Origin: Utricularia gibba
Taxonomy: Eukaryota > Streptophyta > Magnoliopsida > Lamiales > Lentibulariaceae
NCBI GenBank assembly: GCA_002189035.1
Contig: NEEC01000159.1
Coordinates: 16,155 to 80,154 of the forward strand
Reading direction: 5' to 3'
DNA: 64,000 nt
Within the stretch, counting starts at the first letter, position 1, and each line of letters begins with the position of its first letter. Under the pieces are notes generated by a model. The model had not been told where the DNA came from. It saw nothing but the letters and a program-made list of their open reading frames with translations, and did no database searches. The translations under genes were made by a program, and so were the position numbers. This document shows, in pieces, positions 38,640 through 50,170 of this stretch.

Positions 38640-39690
38640 AAGCTTCTTTCGTGAGGATGCATCAGAGCTCGAATTATCGCCTTCTATTAGCCTTCAGATG
38701 TGCCACAAAGTGGCCACCACGTTCGCGACGATGCGACTTGGAACACCAAAATCGACCGATTGTGATTTTCGGCTTGCAAAACATCTGCGTTTTTTCAAAA
38801 TATGGGTTTTCGAGGCGATCTTTTAGGTGTGCCTACGAAGCCTCATGGTTTCCTCGCACACCGTTCGGCATCTCGTCGATATCCTGGTGATGAGTCACGC
38901 TGCGCCCGGCATACCGTTTCGAAGCTCGTTCCGAGCCGGTCATCTTCCGTGTTGAAGCTTCTTCGTCCGAGGATGCATCAGAGCTCGAATTATCGCCTTC
39001 TATTAGCCTTCAGATGCCACAAAGTGGCCACCACGTTCGCGACTGCAAATCGACGCGATTGTGATTTTCGGCTTGCAAAACATCTGCGTTTTTCGGGTGA
39101 TGTGAAATATGGGTTTTCGAGGCGATCTTTGCACATGCTTAGGGTGTGTCCCTACCCGAAGCCTCATGGTTTCCTCGCACACCGTTCGGCATCTCGTCGA
39201 TATCCTGAAGACCGTGATGAGTCACGCTGCGCCCGGAATACCGTTTCGAAGCTTTCCGAGCCGGTCATCTTCAAAATGAGAGCTCGAATTATCGCCTTCT
39301 ATTAGCCTTCAGATGTGCCACAAAGTGGCCACCACGTTCGCGACGATGCGACTTGGAACACCAAAATCGACGTGATTGTAATTTTCGGCTTGCAAAACAT
39401 CTGCGTTTTTTCGGGTGATGTGAAATATGGGTTTTCGAGGCGATCTTTGCACATGCTTAGGGTGTGTCCCTACCGAAGCCTCATGGTTTCCTCGCACACC
39501 GTTCGGCATCTCGTCGATATCCTGAAGACCGTGATGAGTCACGCTGCGCCCGGAATACCGTTTCGAAGCTCGTTCCGAGCCGGTCATCTTCCGTGTTGAA
39601 GCTTCTTCGTCCGAGGATGCATCAGAGCTCGAATTATCGCCTTATATTAGCCTTCAGATGCGCCACAAAGTGGCGGAACACAAAATCGAC
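38640..39690. repeat. Cluster of short, damaged units in block C
   Basis: Successive landmark spacings are about 334, 307, 318 and 319 bp. The GTGATGTGAA box is lost at 38,796 (T6 then CAAAATATGGG), most of the TTGCACATGC segment is gone at about 38,820, the CGATGCGACTTGG box is cut at 39,043, the GTGTTGAAAGC…GCATC segment at 39,270, and GGCCACCACG…CTTG at 39,673. Confidence 0.75.
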
Positions 39691-42600
39691 GTGATTGTAA
39701 TTTTCGGCTTGCAAAACATCTGCGTTTTTTTGGGTGATGTGAAATATGGGTTTTCGAGGCGATCTTTGCACATGCTTAGGGTGTGTCCCTACCCGAAGCC
39801 TCATGGTTTCCTCGCACACCGTTCGGCATCTCGTCGATATCCTGAAGACCGTGATGAGTCACGCTGCGCCCGCATACCGTTTCGAAGCTCGTTCCGAGCC
39901 GGTCATCTTCCGTGTTGAAGCTTCTTCGTCCGAGGATGCATCAGAGCTCGAATTATCGCCTTCTATTAGCCTTCAGATGTGCCACAAAGTGGCCACCACG
40001 TTCGCGACGATGCGACTTGAACACCAAAATCGACGTGATTGATTTTCGGCTTGCAAAACATCTGCGTTTTTTTCGGTGATGTGAAATATGGGTTTTCGAG
40101 GCGATCTTTGCACATGCTTAGGGTGTGTCCCTACCGAAGCCTCATGGTTTCCTCGCACACCGTTCGGCATCTCGTCGATATCCTGAAGACCGTGATGAGT
40201 CACGCTGCGCCCGGAATACCGTTTCGAAGCTCGTTCCGAGCCGGTCATCTTCCGTGTTGAATGCTTCTTCGTCCGAGGATGCATCAGAGCTCGAATTATC
40301 GCCTTCTATTAGCCTTCAGATGTGCCACAAAGTGGCCACCACGTTCGCGACGATGCGACTTGAACACCAAATCGACGTGATTGTAATTTTCGGCTTGCAA
40401 AACATCTGCGTTTTTTTCGGTGATGTGAAATATGGGTTTTCGAGGCGATCTTTGCACATGCTTAGGGTGTGTCCCTACCCGAAGCCTCATGGTTTCCTCG
40501 CACACCGTTCGGCATCTCGTCGATATCCTGAAGACCGTGATGAGTCACGCTGCGCCCGGCATACCGTTTCGAAGCTCGTTCCGAGCCGGTCATCTTCCGT
40601 GTTGAAAGCTTCTTCGTCCGAGGATGCATCAGAGCTCGAATTATCGCCTTCTATTAGCCTTCAGATGTGCCACAAAGTGGCCACCACGTTCGCGACGATG
40701 CGACTTGGAACACCAAAATCGACACGATTTGATTTTCGGCTTGCAAAACATCTGCGTTTTTTCGGGTGATGTGAATATGGGTTTTCGAGGCGATCTTTGC
40801 ACATGCTTAGGTGTGTTCCTACCCGAAGCCTCATGGTTTCCTCGCACACCGTTCGGCATCTCGTCGATATCCTGAAGACCGTGATGAGTCACGCTGCGCC
40901 CGGCATACCGTTTCGAAGCTCGTTCCGAGCCGGTCATCTTCCGTGTTGAAAGCTTCTTCGTCCGAGGATGCATCAGAGCTCGAATTATCGCCTTCTATTA
41001 GCCTTCAGATGCGCCACAAAGTGGCCACCACGTTCGCGACGATGCGACTTGAACACCAAATCGACGCGATTGTGATTTTCGGCTTGCAAAACATCTGCGT
41101 TTTTTCGGGTGATGTGAAATATGGTTTTCGAGGCGATCTTTGCACATGCTTAGGGTGTGTCCTACCCGAAGCCTCATGGTTTCCTCGCACACCGTTCGGC
41201 ATCTCGTCGATATCCTGAAGACCGTGATGAGTCACGCTGCGCCCGGAATACCGTTTCGAAGCTCGTTCCGAGCCGGTCATCTTCCGTGTTGAAGCTTCTT
41301 CGTCCGAGATGCATCAGAGCTCGAATTATCGCCTTTATATTAGCCTTCAGATGTGCCACAAAGTGGCCACCACGTTCGCGACGATGCGACTTGGAACACC
41401 AAAATCGACGTGATTGTAATTTTCGGCTTGCAAAACATCTGCGTTTTTTCGGGTGATGTGAAAATATGGGTTTTCGAGGCGATCTTTGCACATGCTTAGG
41501 GTGTGTCCCTACCCGAAGCCTCATGGTTTCCTCGCACACCGTTCGGCATCTCGTCGATATCCTGAAGACCGTGATGAGTCACGCTGCGCCCGGCATACCG
41601 TTTCGAAGCTCGTTCCGAGCCGGTCATCTTCCGTGTTTAAAGCTTCTTCGTCCGAGGATGCATCAGAGCTCGAATTATCGCCTTCTATTAGCCTTCAGAT
41701 GTGCCACAAAGTGGCCACCACGTTCGCGACGATGCGACTTGGAACACCAAAATCGACGTGATTGTAATTTTCGGCTTGCAAAACATCTGCGTTTTTTGGG
41801 TGATGTGAAATATGGGTTTTCGAGGCGATCTTGCACATGCTTAGGGTGTGTCCCTACCCGAAGCCTCATGGTTTCCTCGCACACCGTTCGGCATCTCGTC
41901 GATATCCTGAAGACCGTGATGAGTCACGCTGCGCCCGGAATACCGTTTCGAAGCTCGTTCCGAGCCGGTCATCTTCCGTGTTAAAGCTTTCGTCCGAGGA
42001 TGCATCAGAGCTCGAATTATCGCCTTCTATTCAGATGCGCCACAAAACAAGCACGACGACGACTTGGAACACCAAAATCGACGCGATTGTGAATTTTCGG
42101 CTTGCAAAACATCTGCGTTTTTTGGGTGATGTGAAATATGGGTTTTCGAGGCGATCTTGCACATGCTTAGGGTGTGTGTACTACCGAAGCCTCATGGTTT
42201 CCTCGCACACCGTTCGGCATCTCGTCGATATCCTGAAGACCGTGATGAGTCACGCTGCGCCCGGAATACCGTTTCGAAGCTCGTTCCGAGCCGGTCATCT
42301 TCCGTGTTGAAGCTTCTTCGTCCGAGGATGCATCAGAGCTCGAATTATCGCCTTCTATTAGCCTTCAGATGCGCCACAAAGTGGCCACCACGTTCGCGAC
42401 GATGCGACTTGAACACCAAAATCGACGTGATTGTAATTTTCGGCTTGCAAAACATCTGCGTTTTTTCGGGTGATGTGAAATATGGGTTTTCGAGGCGATC
42501 TTTGCACATGCTTAGGTGTGTCCCTACCGAAGCCTCATGGTTTCCTCGCACACCGTTCGGCATCTCGTCGATATCCTGAAGACCGTGATGAGTCACGCTG

Positions 42601-43329
42601 CGCCCGGCATACCGTTTCGAAGCTCGTTCCGAGCCGGTCATCTTCCGTGTTTAAAGCTTCTTCGTCCGAGGATGCATCAGAGCTCGAATTATCGCCTTCT
42701 ATTAGCCTTCAGATGTGCCACAAAGTGGCCACCACGTTCGCGACGATGCGACTTGGAACACCAAAATCGACGCGATTGTGATTTTCGGCTTGCAAAACAT
42801 CTGCGTTTTTTCGGGTGATGTGAAATATGGGTTTTCGAGGCGATCTTTGCACATGCTTAGGTGTGTTCCTACCCGAAGCCTCATGGTTTCCTCGCACACC
42901 GTTCGGCATCTCGTCGATATCCTGAAGACCGTGATGAGTCACGCTGCGCCCGGCATACCGTTTCGAAGCTCGTTCCGAGCCGGTCATCTTCCGTGTTGAA
43001 AGCTTCTTCGTCCAGAGGATGCATCAGAGCTCGAATTATCGCCTTCTATTAGCCTTCAGATGTGCCACAAAGTGGCCACCACGTTCGCGACGATGCGACT
43101 TGGAACACCAAAATCGACTGATTGTAATTTTCGGCTTGCAAAACATCTGCGTTTTTTCGGGTGATGTGAAATATGGGTTTTCGAGGCGATCTTTGCACAT
43201 GCTTAGGGTGTGTCCCTACCGAAGCCTCATGGTTTCCTCGCACACCGTTCGGCATCTCGTCGATATCCTGAAGACCGTGATGAGTCACTGCGCCCGGCAT
43301 ACCGTTTCGAAGCTCGTTCCGAGCCGGTC

Positions 43330-44065
43330 ATCTTTGAAAATGCATCAGAGCTCGAATTATCGATTAGCCTTTGCCACGTTCGCGACGATGCGACTTGGAA
43401 CACCAAAATCGACGCGATTGTATTTTCGGCTTGCAAAACATCTGCTCTGATGTGAAATATGGGTTTTCGAGGCGATCTTTGCACATGCTTAGGGTGACCG
43501 AAGCCTGGTTTCCTCGCACACCGTTCGGCATCTCGTCGATATCCTGAAGACCTCCATTTCAGTCTCTTCCGTTGAAGCTTCTTCGTCCGAGGATGCATCA
43601 GAGCTCGAATTATCGCCTTCTATTAGCCTTCAGATGCGCCACAAAGTTGGTTCGACGACTTGAACACCAAATCGACGCGATTGTGATTTTCGGCTTGCAA
43701 AACATCTGCGTTTTTTCGGGTGATGTGAAATATGGGTTTTCGAGGCGATCTTTGCACATGCTTAGGGTGTGTCCCTACTCGAAGCCTCATGGTTTCCTCG
43801 CACACCGTTCGGCATCTCGTCGATATCCTGAAGACCGTGATGAGTCACGCTGCGCCGTTTTGGAAGCTCGTTCCGAGCCGGTCATCTTCCGTGTTTTAAA
43901 GCTTCTTTCGTCCGAGGATGCATCAGAGCTCGAATTATCGCCTTCTATTAGCCTTCAGATGTGCCACAAAGTGGCCACCGTTCGCGACGATGCGACTTGG
44001 AACACCAAAATCGACACGATTGTGATTTTCGGCTTGCAAAACATCTGCGTTTTTTTTCTGTGAAA
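43330..44065. repeat. Second cluster of short, damaged units in block C
   Basis: Spacings are 286, 273 and 335 bp. CATCTTTGAAAATGCATCAG (about 43,330) and ATCGATTAGCCTTTGCCACG (about 43,360) lack whole boxes, TCTGCTCTGATGTG at 43,441 lacks the T-tract, GACCTCCATTTCAGTCTC at about 43,550 replaces the GATGAGTCACGCTG part, and AAAGTTGGTTCGACGACTTG lies at about 43,643. Confidence 0.75.
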
Positions 44066-47000
44066 TATGGGTTTTCGAGGCGATCTTTGCACATGCTTAG
44101 GTGTGTCCCTACCCGAAGCCTCATGGTTCCTCGCACACCGCTCGGCATCTCGTCGATATCCTGAAGACCGTGATGAGTCACGCTGCGCCCGGCATACCGT
44201 TTCGAAGCTCGTTCCGAGCCGGTCATCTTCCGTGTTGAAAGCTTCTTCGTCCGAGGATGCATCAGAGCTCGAATTATCGCCTTATATTAGCCTTCAGATG
44301 TGCCACAAAGTGGCCACCACGTTCGCGACGATGCGACTTGAACACCAAATCGACGCGATTGTAATTTTCGGCTTGCAAAACATCTGCGTTTTTTTCGGTG
44401 ATGTGAAATATGGGTTTTCGAGGCGATCTTTGCACATGCTTAGGGTGTGTCCTACCCGAAGCCTCATGGTTTCCTCGCACACCGTTCGGCATCTCGTCGA
44501 TATCCTGAAGACCGTGATGAGTCACGCTGCGCCCGGAATACCGTTTCGAAGCTCGTTCCGAGCCGGTCATCTTCCGTGTTGAAAGCTTCTTCGTCCGAGG
44601 ATGCATCAGAGCTCGAATTATCGCCTTCTATTAGCCTTCAGATGCGCCACAAAGTGGCCACCACGTTCGCGACGATGCGACTTGAACACCAAAATCGACG
44701 CGATTGTGATTTTCGGCTTGCAAAACATCTGCGTTTTTTGGTGATGTGAAATATGGGTTTTCGAGGCGATCTTTGCACATGCTTAGGGTGTGTCCCTACC
44801 CGAAGCCTCATGGTTTCCTCGCACACCGTTCGGCATCTCGTCGATATCCTGAAGACCGTGATGAGTCACGCTGCGCCCGGAATACCGTTTCGAAGCTCGT
44901 TCCGAGCCGGTCATCTTCCGTGTTGAAGCTTCTTCGTCCGAGGATGCATCAGAGCTCGAATTATCGCCTTATATTAGCCTTCAGATGTGCCACAAAGTGG
45001 CCACCACGTTCGCGACGATGCGACTTGGAACACCAAAATCGACGATTTGATTTTCGGCTTGCAAAACATCTGCGTTTTTTCGGGTGATGTGAAATATGGG
45101 TTTTCGAGGCGATCTTTGCACATGCTTAGGGTGTGTCCCTACCCGAAGCCTCATGGTTTCCTCGCACACCGTTCGGCATCTCGTCGATATCCTGAAGACC
45201 GTGATGAGTCACGCTGCGCCCGGCATACCGTTTCGAAGCTCGTTCCGAGCCGGTCATCTTCCGTGTTTAAAGCTTCTTCGTCCGAGGATGCATCAGAGCT
45301 CGAATTATCGCCTTCTATTAGCCTTCAGATGTGCCACAAAGTGGCCACCACGTTCGCGACGATGCGACTTGGAACACCAAAATCGACGCGATTGTGATTT
45401 TCGGCTTGCAAAACATCTGCGTTTTTTCGGGTGATGTGAAATATGGGTTTTCGAGGCGATCTTTGCACATGCTTAGGTGTGTCCCTACCCGAAGCCTCAT
45501 GGTTTCCTCGCACACCGTTCGGCATCTCGTCGATATCCTGAAGACCGTGATGAGTCACGCTGCGCCCGGAATACCGTTTCGAAGCTCGTTCCGAGCCGGT
45601 CATCTTCCGTGTTGAATGCTTCTTCGTCCGAGATGCATCAGAGCTCGAATTATCGCCTTATATTAGCCTTCAGATGTGCCACAAAGTGGCCACCACGTTC
45701 GCGACGATGCGACTTGAACAAATCGACGCGATTGTGATTTTCGGCTTGCAAAACATCTGCGTTTTTTGGGTGATGTGAAATATGGGTTTTCGAGGCGATC
45801 TTTGCACATGCTTAGGGTGTGTCCCTACCGAAGCCTCATGGTTTCCTCGCACACCGTTCGGCATCTCGTCGATATCCTGAAGACCGTGATGAGTCACGCT
45901 GCGCCCGGGCATACCGTTTCGAAGCTCGTTCCGAGCCGGTCATCTTCCGTGTTTGAAGCTTCTTCGTCCGAGGATGCATCAGAGCTCGAATTATCGCCTT
46001 CTATTAGCCTTCAGATGCGCCACAAAGTGGCCACCACGTTCGCGACGATGCGACTTGGAACACCAGAATCGACGCGATTGTGATTTTCGGCTTGCAAAAC
46101 ATCTGCGTTTTTTGGGTGATGTGAAATATGGGTTTTCGAGGCGATCTTTGCACATGCTTAGGGTGTGTCCTACCCGAAGCCTCATGGTCCTCGCACACCG
46201 TCGGCATCTCGTCGATATCCTGAAGACCGATGAGTCACGCTGCGCCCGGCATACCGTTTCGAAGCTCGTTCCGAGCCGGTCATCTTCCGTGTTGAAAAGC
46301 TTCTTCGTCCGAGGATGCATCAGAGCTCGAATTATCGCCTTTCTATTAGCCTTCAGATGTGCCACAAAGTGGCCACCACGTTCGCGACGATGCGACTTGG
46401 AACACCAAATCGACGCGATTGAATTTTCGGCTTGCAAACATCTTTTCGGGTGATGTGAAATATGGTTTTCGAGGCGATCTTTGCACATGCTTAGGGTGTC
46501 CCTACCCGAAGCCTCATGGTTTCCTCGCACACCGTTCGGCATCTCGTCGATATCCTGAAGACCGTGATGAGTCACGCTGCGCCCGGCATACCGTTTCGAA
46601 GCTCGTTCCGAGCCGGTCATCTTCCGTGTTGAAGCTTCTTCGTCCGAGGATGCATCAGAGCTCGAATTATCGCCTTATTAGCCTTCAGATGTGCACAAAG
46701 TGGCCACCACGTTCGCGACGATGCGACTTGAACACCAAAATCGACGTGATTGTAATTTTCGGCTTGCAAAACATCTGCGTTTTTTCGGGTGATGTGAAAT
46801 ATGGGTTTTCGAGGCGATCTTTGCACATGCTTAGGTGTGTCCCTACTCGAAGCCTCATGGTTTCCTCGCACACCGTTCGGCATCTCGTCGATATCCTGAA
46901 GACCGTGATGAGTCACGCTGCGCCCGGAATACCGTTTCGAAGCTCGTTCCGAGCCGGTCATCTTCCGTGTTGAAGCTTCTTCGTCCGAGATGCATCAGAG

Positions 47001-50000
47001 CTCGAATTATCGCCTTCTATTAGCCTTCAGATGCGCCACAAAGTGGCCACCACGTTCGCGACGATGCGACTTGAACACCAAAATCGACGCGATTGTGATT
47101 TTCGGCTTGCAAAACATCTGCGTTTTTGGGTGATGTGAAATATGGGTTTTCGAGGCGATCTTTGCACATGCTTAGGGTGTGTCCCTACCCGAAGCCTCAT
47201 GGTTTCCTCGCACACCGTTCGGCATCTCGTCGATATCCTGAAGACCGTGATGAGTCACGCTGCGCCCGGAATACCGTTTCGAAGCTCGTTCCGAGCCGGT
47301 CATCTTCCGTGTTGAATGCTTCTTCGTCCGAGGATGCATAAGAGCTCGAATTATCGCCTTATATTAGCCTTCAGATGTGCCACAAAGTGGCCACCACGTT
47401 CGCGACGATGCGACTTGGAACACCAAAATCGACGTGATTGTAATTTTCGGCTTGCAAAACATCTGCGTTTTTTCGGTGATGTGAAAAATGGGTTTTCGAG
47501 GCGATCTTTGCACATGCTTAGGGTGTGTCCCTACCGAAGCCTCATGGTTTCCTCGCACACCGTTCGGCATCTCGTCGATATCCTGAAGACCGTGATGAGT
47601 CACGCTGCGCCCGGAATACCGTTTCGAAGCTCGTTCCGAGCCGGTCATCTTCCGTGTTTAAAGCTTCTTCGTCCGAGGATGCATCAGAGCTCGAATTATC
47701 GCCTTCTATTAGCCTTCAGATGTGCCACAAAGTGGCCACCACGTTCGCGACGATGCGACTTGGAACACCAAAATCGACGCGATTGTGATTTTCGGCTTGC
47801 AAAACATCTGCGTTTTTTCGGGTGATGTGAAATATGGGTTTTCGAGGCGATCTTTGCACATGCTTAGGGTGTGTCCCTACTCGAAGCCTCATGGTTTCCT
47901 CGCACACCGTTCGGCATCTCGTCGATATCCTGAAGACCGTGATGAGTCACGCTGCGCCCGGAATACCGTTTCGAAGCTCGTTCCGAGCCGGTCATCTTCC
48001 GTGTTGAAGCTTCTTCGTCCGAGGATGCATCAGAGCTCGAATTATCGCCTTCTATTAGCCTTCAGATGCGCCACAAAGTGGCCACCACGTTCGCGACGAT
48101 GCGACTTGGAACACCAAAATCGACGCGATTGTAATTTTCGGCTTGCAAAACATCTGCGTTTTTTGGGTGATGTGAAATATGGGTTTTCGAGGCGATCTTT
48201 GCACATGCTTAGGGTGTGTCCCTACCCGAAGCCTCATGGTTTCCTCGCACACCGTTCGGCATCTCGTCGATATCCTGAAGACCGTGATGAGTCACGCTGC
48301 GCCCAATACCGTTTCGAAGCTCGTTCCGAGCCGGTCATCTTCCGTGTTTAAGCTTCTTCGTCCGAGGATGCATCAGAGCTCGAATTATCGCCTTCTATTA
48401 GCCTTCAGATGTGCCACAAAGTGGCCACCACGTTCGCGACGATGCGACTTGGAACACCAAAATCGACGCGATTGTGATTTTCGGCTTGCAAAACATCTGC
48501 GTTTTTTGGGTGATGTGAAATATGGTTTTCGAGGCGATCTTGCACATGCTTAGGTGTGTCCCTACCGAAGCCTCATCATGGTTCCTCGCACACCGTTCGG
48601 CATCTCGTCGATATCCTGAAGACCGTGATGAGTCACGCTGCGCCCGGAATACCGTTTCGAAGCTCGTTCCGAGCCGGTCATCTTCCGTTTGAAAGCTTCT
48701 TCGTCCGAGGATGCATAAGAGCTCGAATTATCGCCTTCTATTAGCCTTCAGATGTGCCACAAAGTGGCCACCACGTTCGCGACGATGCGACTTGAACACC
48801 AGAATCGACGCGATTGTAATTTTCGGCTTGCAAAACATCTGCGTTTTTGGGTGATGTGAAATATGGGTTTTCGAGGCGATCTTGCACATGCTTAGGGTGT
48901 GTCCCTACCCGAAGCCTCATGGTTTCCTCGCACACCGTTCGGCATCTCGTCGATATCCTGAAGACCGTGATGAGTCACGCTGCGCCCGGAATACCGTTTC
49001 GAAGCTCGTTCCGAGCCGGTCATCTTCCGTGTTGAATGCTTCTTCGTCCGAGGATGCATCAGAGCTCGAATTATCGCCTTATATTAGCCTTCAGATGTGC
49101 CACAAAGTGGCCACCACGTTCGCGACGATGCGACTTGGAACACCAAAATCGACGTGATTGTGATTTTCGGCTTGCAAAACATCTGCGTTTTTTCGGGTGA
49201 TGTGAAATATGGGTTTTCGAGGCGATCTTTGCACATGCTTAGGTGTGTCCCTACCGAAGCCTCATGGTTTCCTCGCACACCGTTCGGCATCTCGTCGATA
49301 TCCTGAAGACCGTGATGAGTCACGCTGCGCCCGGAATACCGTTTCGAAGCTCGTTCCGAGCCGGTCATCTTCCGTGTTGAAAGCTTCTTCGTCCGAGGAT
49401 GCATCAGAGCTCGAATTATCGCCTTCTATTAGCCTTCAGATGTGCCACAAAGTGGCCACCACGTTCGCGACGATGCGACTTGGAACACCAAAATCGACGT
49501 GATTGTAATTTTCGGCTTGCAAAACATCTGCGTTTTTTCGGGTGATGTGAAATATGGGTTTTCGAGGCGATCTTTGCACATGCTTAGGGTGTGTCCCTAC
49601 CGAAGCCTCATGGTTTCCTCGCACACCGTTCGGCATCTCGTCGATATCCTGAAGACCGTGATGAGTCACGCTGCGCCCGGGCATACCGTTTCGAAGCTCG
49701 TTCCGAGCCGGTCATCTTCCGTGTTTAAGCTTCTTCGTCCGAGGATGCATCAGAGCTCGAATTATCGCCTTCTATTAGCCTTCAGATGTGCCACAAAGTG
49801 GCCACCACGTTCGCGACGATGCGACTTGGAACACCAAAATCGACGCGATTGTGATTTTCGGCTTGCAAAACATCTGCGTTTTTTCGGGTGATGTGAAATA
49901 TGGGTTTTCGAGGCGATCTTTTGCACATGCTTAGGGTGTGTCCCTACCGAAGCCTCATGGTTTCCTCGCACACCGTTCGGCATCTCGTCGATATCCTGAA

Positions 50001-50170
50001 GACCGTGATGAGTCACGCTGCGCCCGGAATACCGTTTCGAAGCTCGTTCCGAGCCGGTCATCTTCCGTGTTGAAAGCTTCTTCGTCCGAGGATGCATCAG
50101 AGCTCGAATTATCGCCTTCTATTAGCCTTCAGATGTGCCACAAAGTGGCCACCACGTTCGCGACGATGCG

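Larger units (their letters stand above)
32751..50170. repeat. Block C: A-type satellite again (~52 units)
   Basis: Directly after the right edge of block B the units return to ATGTGCC, CTTGGAACACCAAAATCGAC and CCCTACC(C)GAAG. They also carry variants otherwise seen only in block A: TTGAATGC, GCATAAGAG with CTTATATT, and the T7-CGGTGATG box (16,984 in A; 40,066, 40,407 and 44,390 here). Units with ATGCGCC are interspersed. Two clusters of short, damaged units lie at 38,640-39,690 and 43,330-44,065. Confidence 0.85.
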
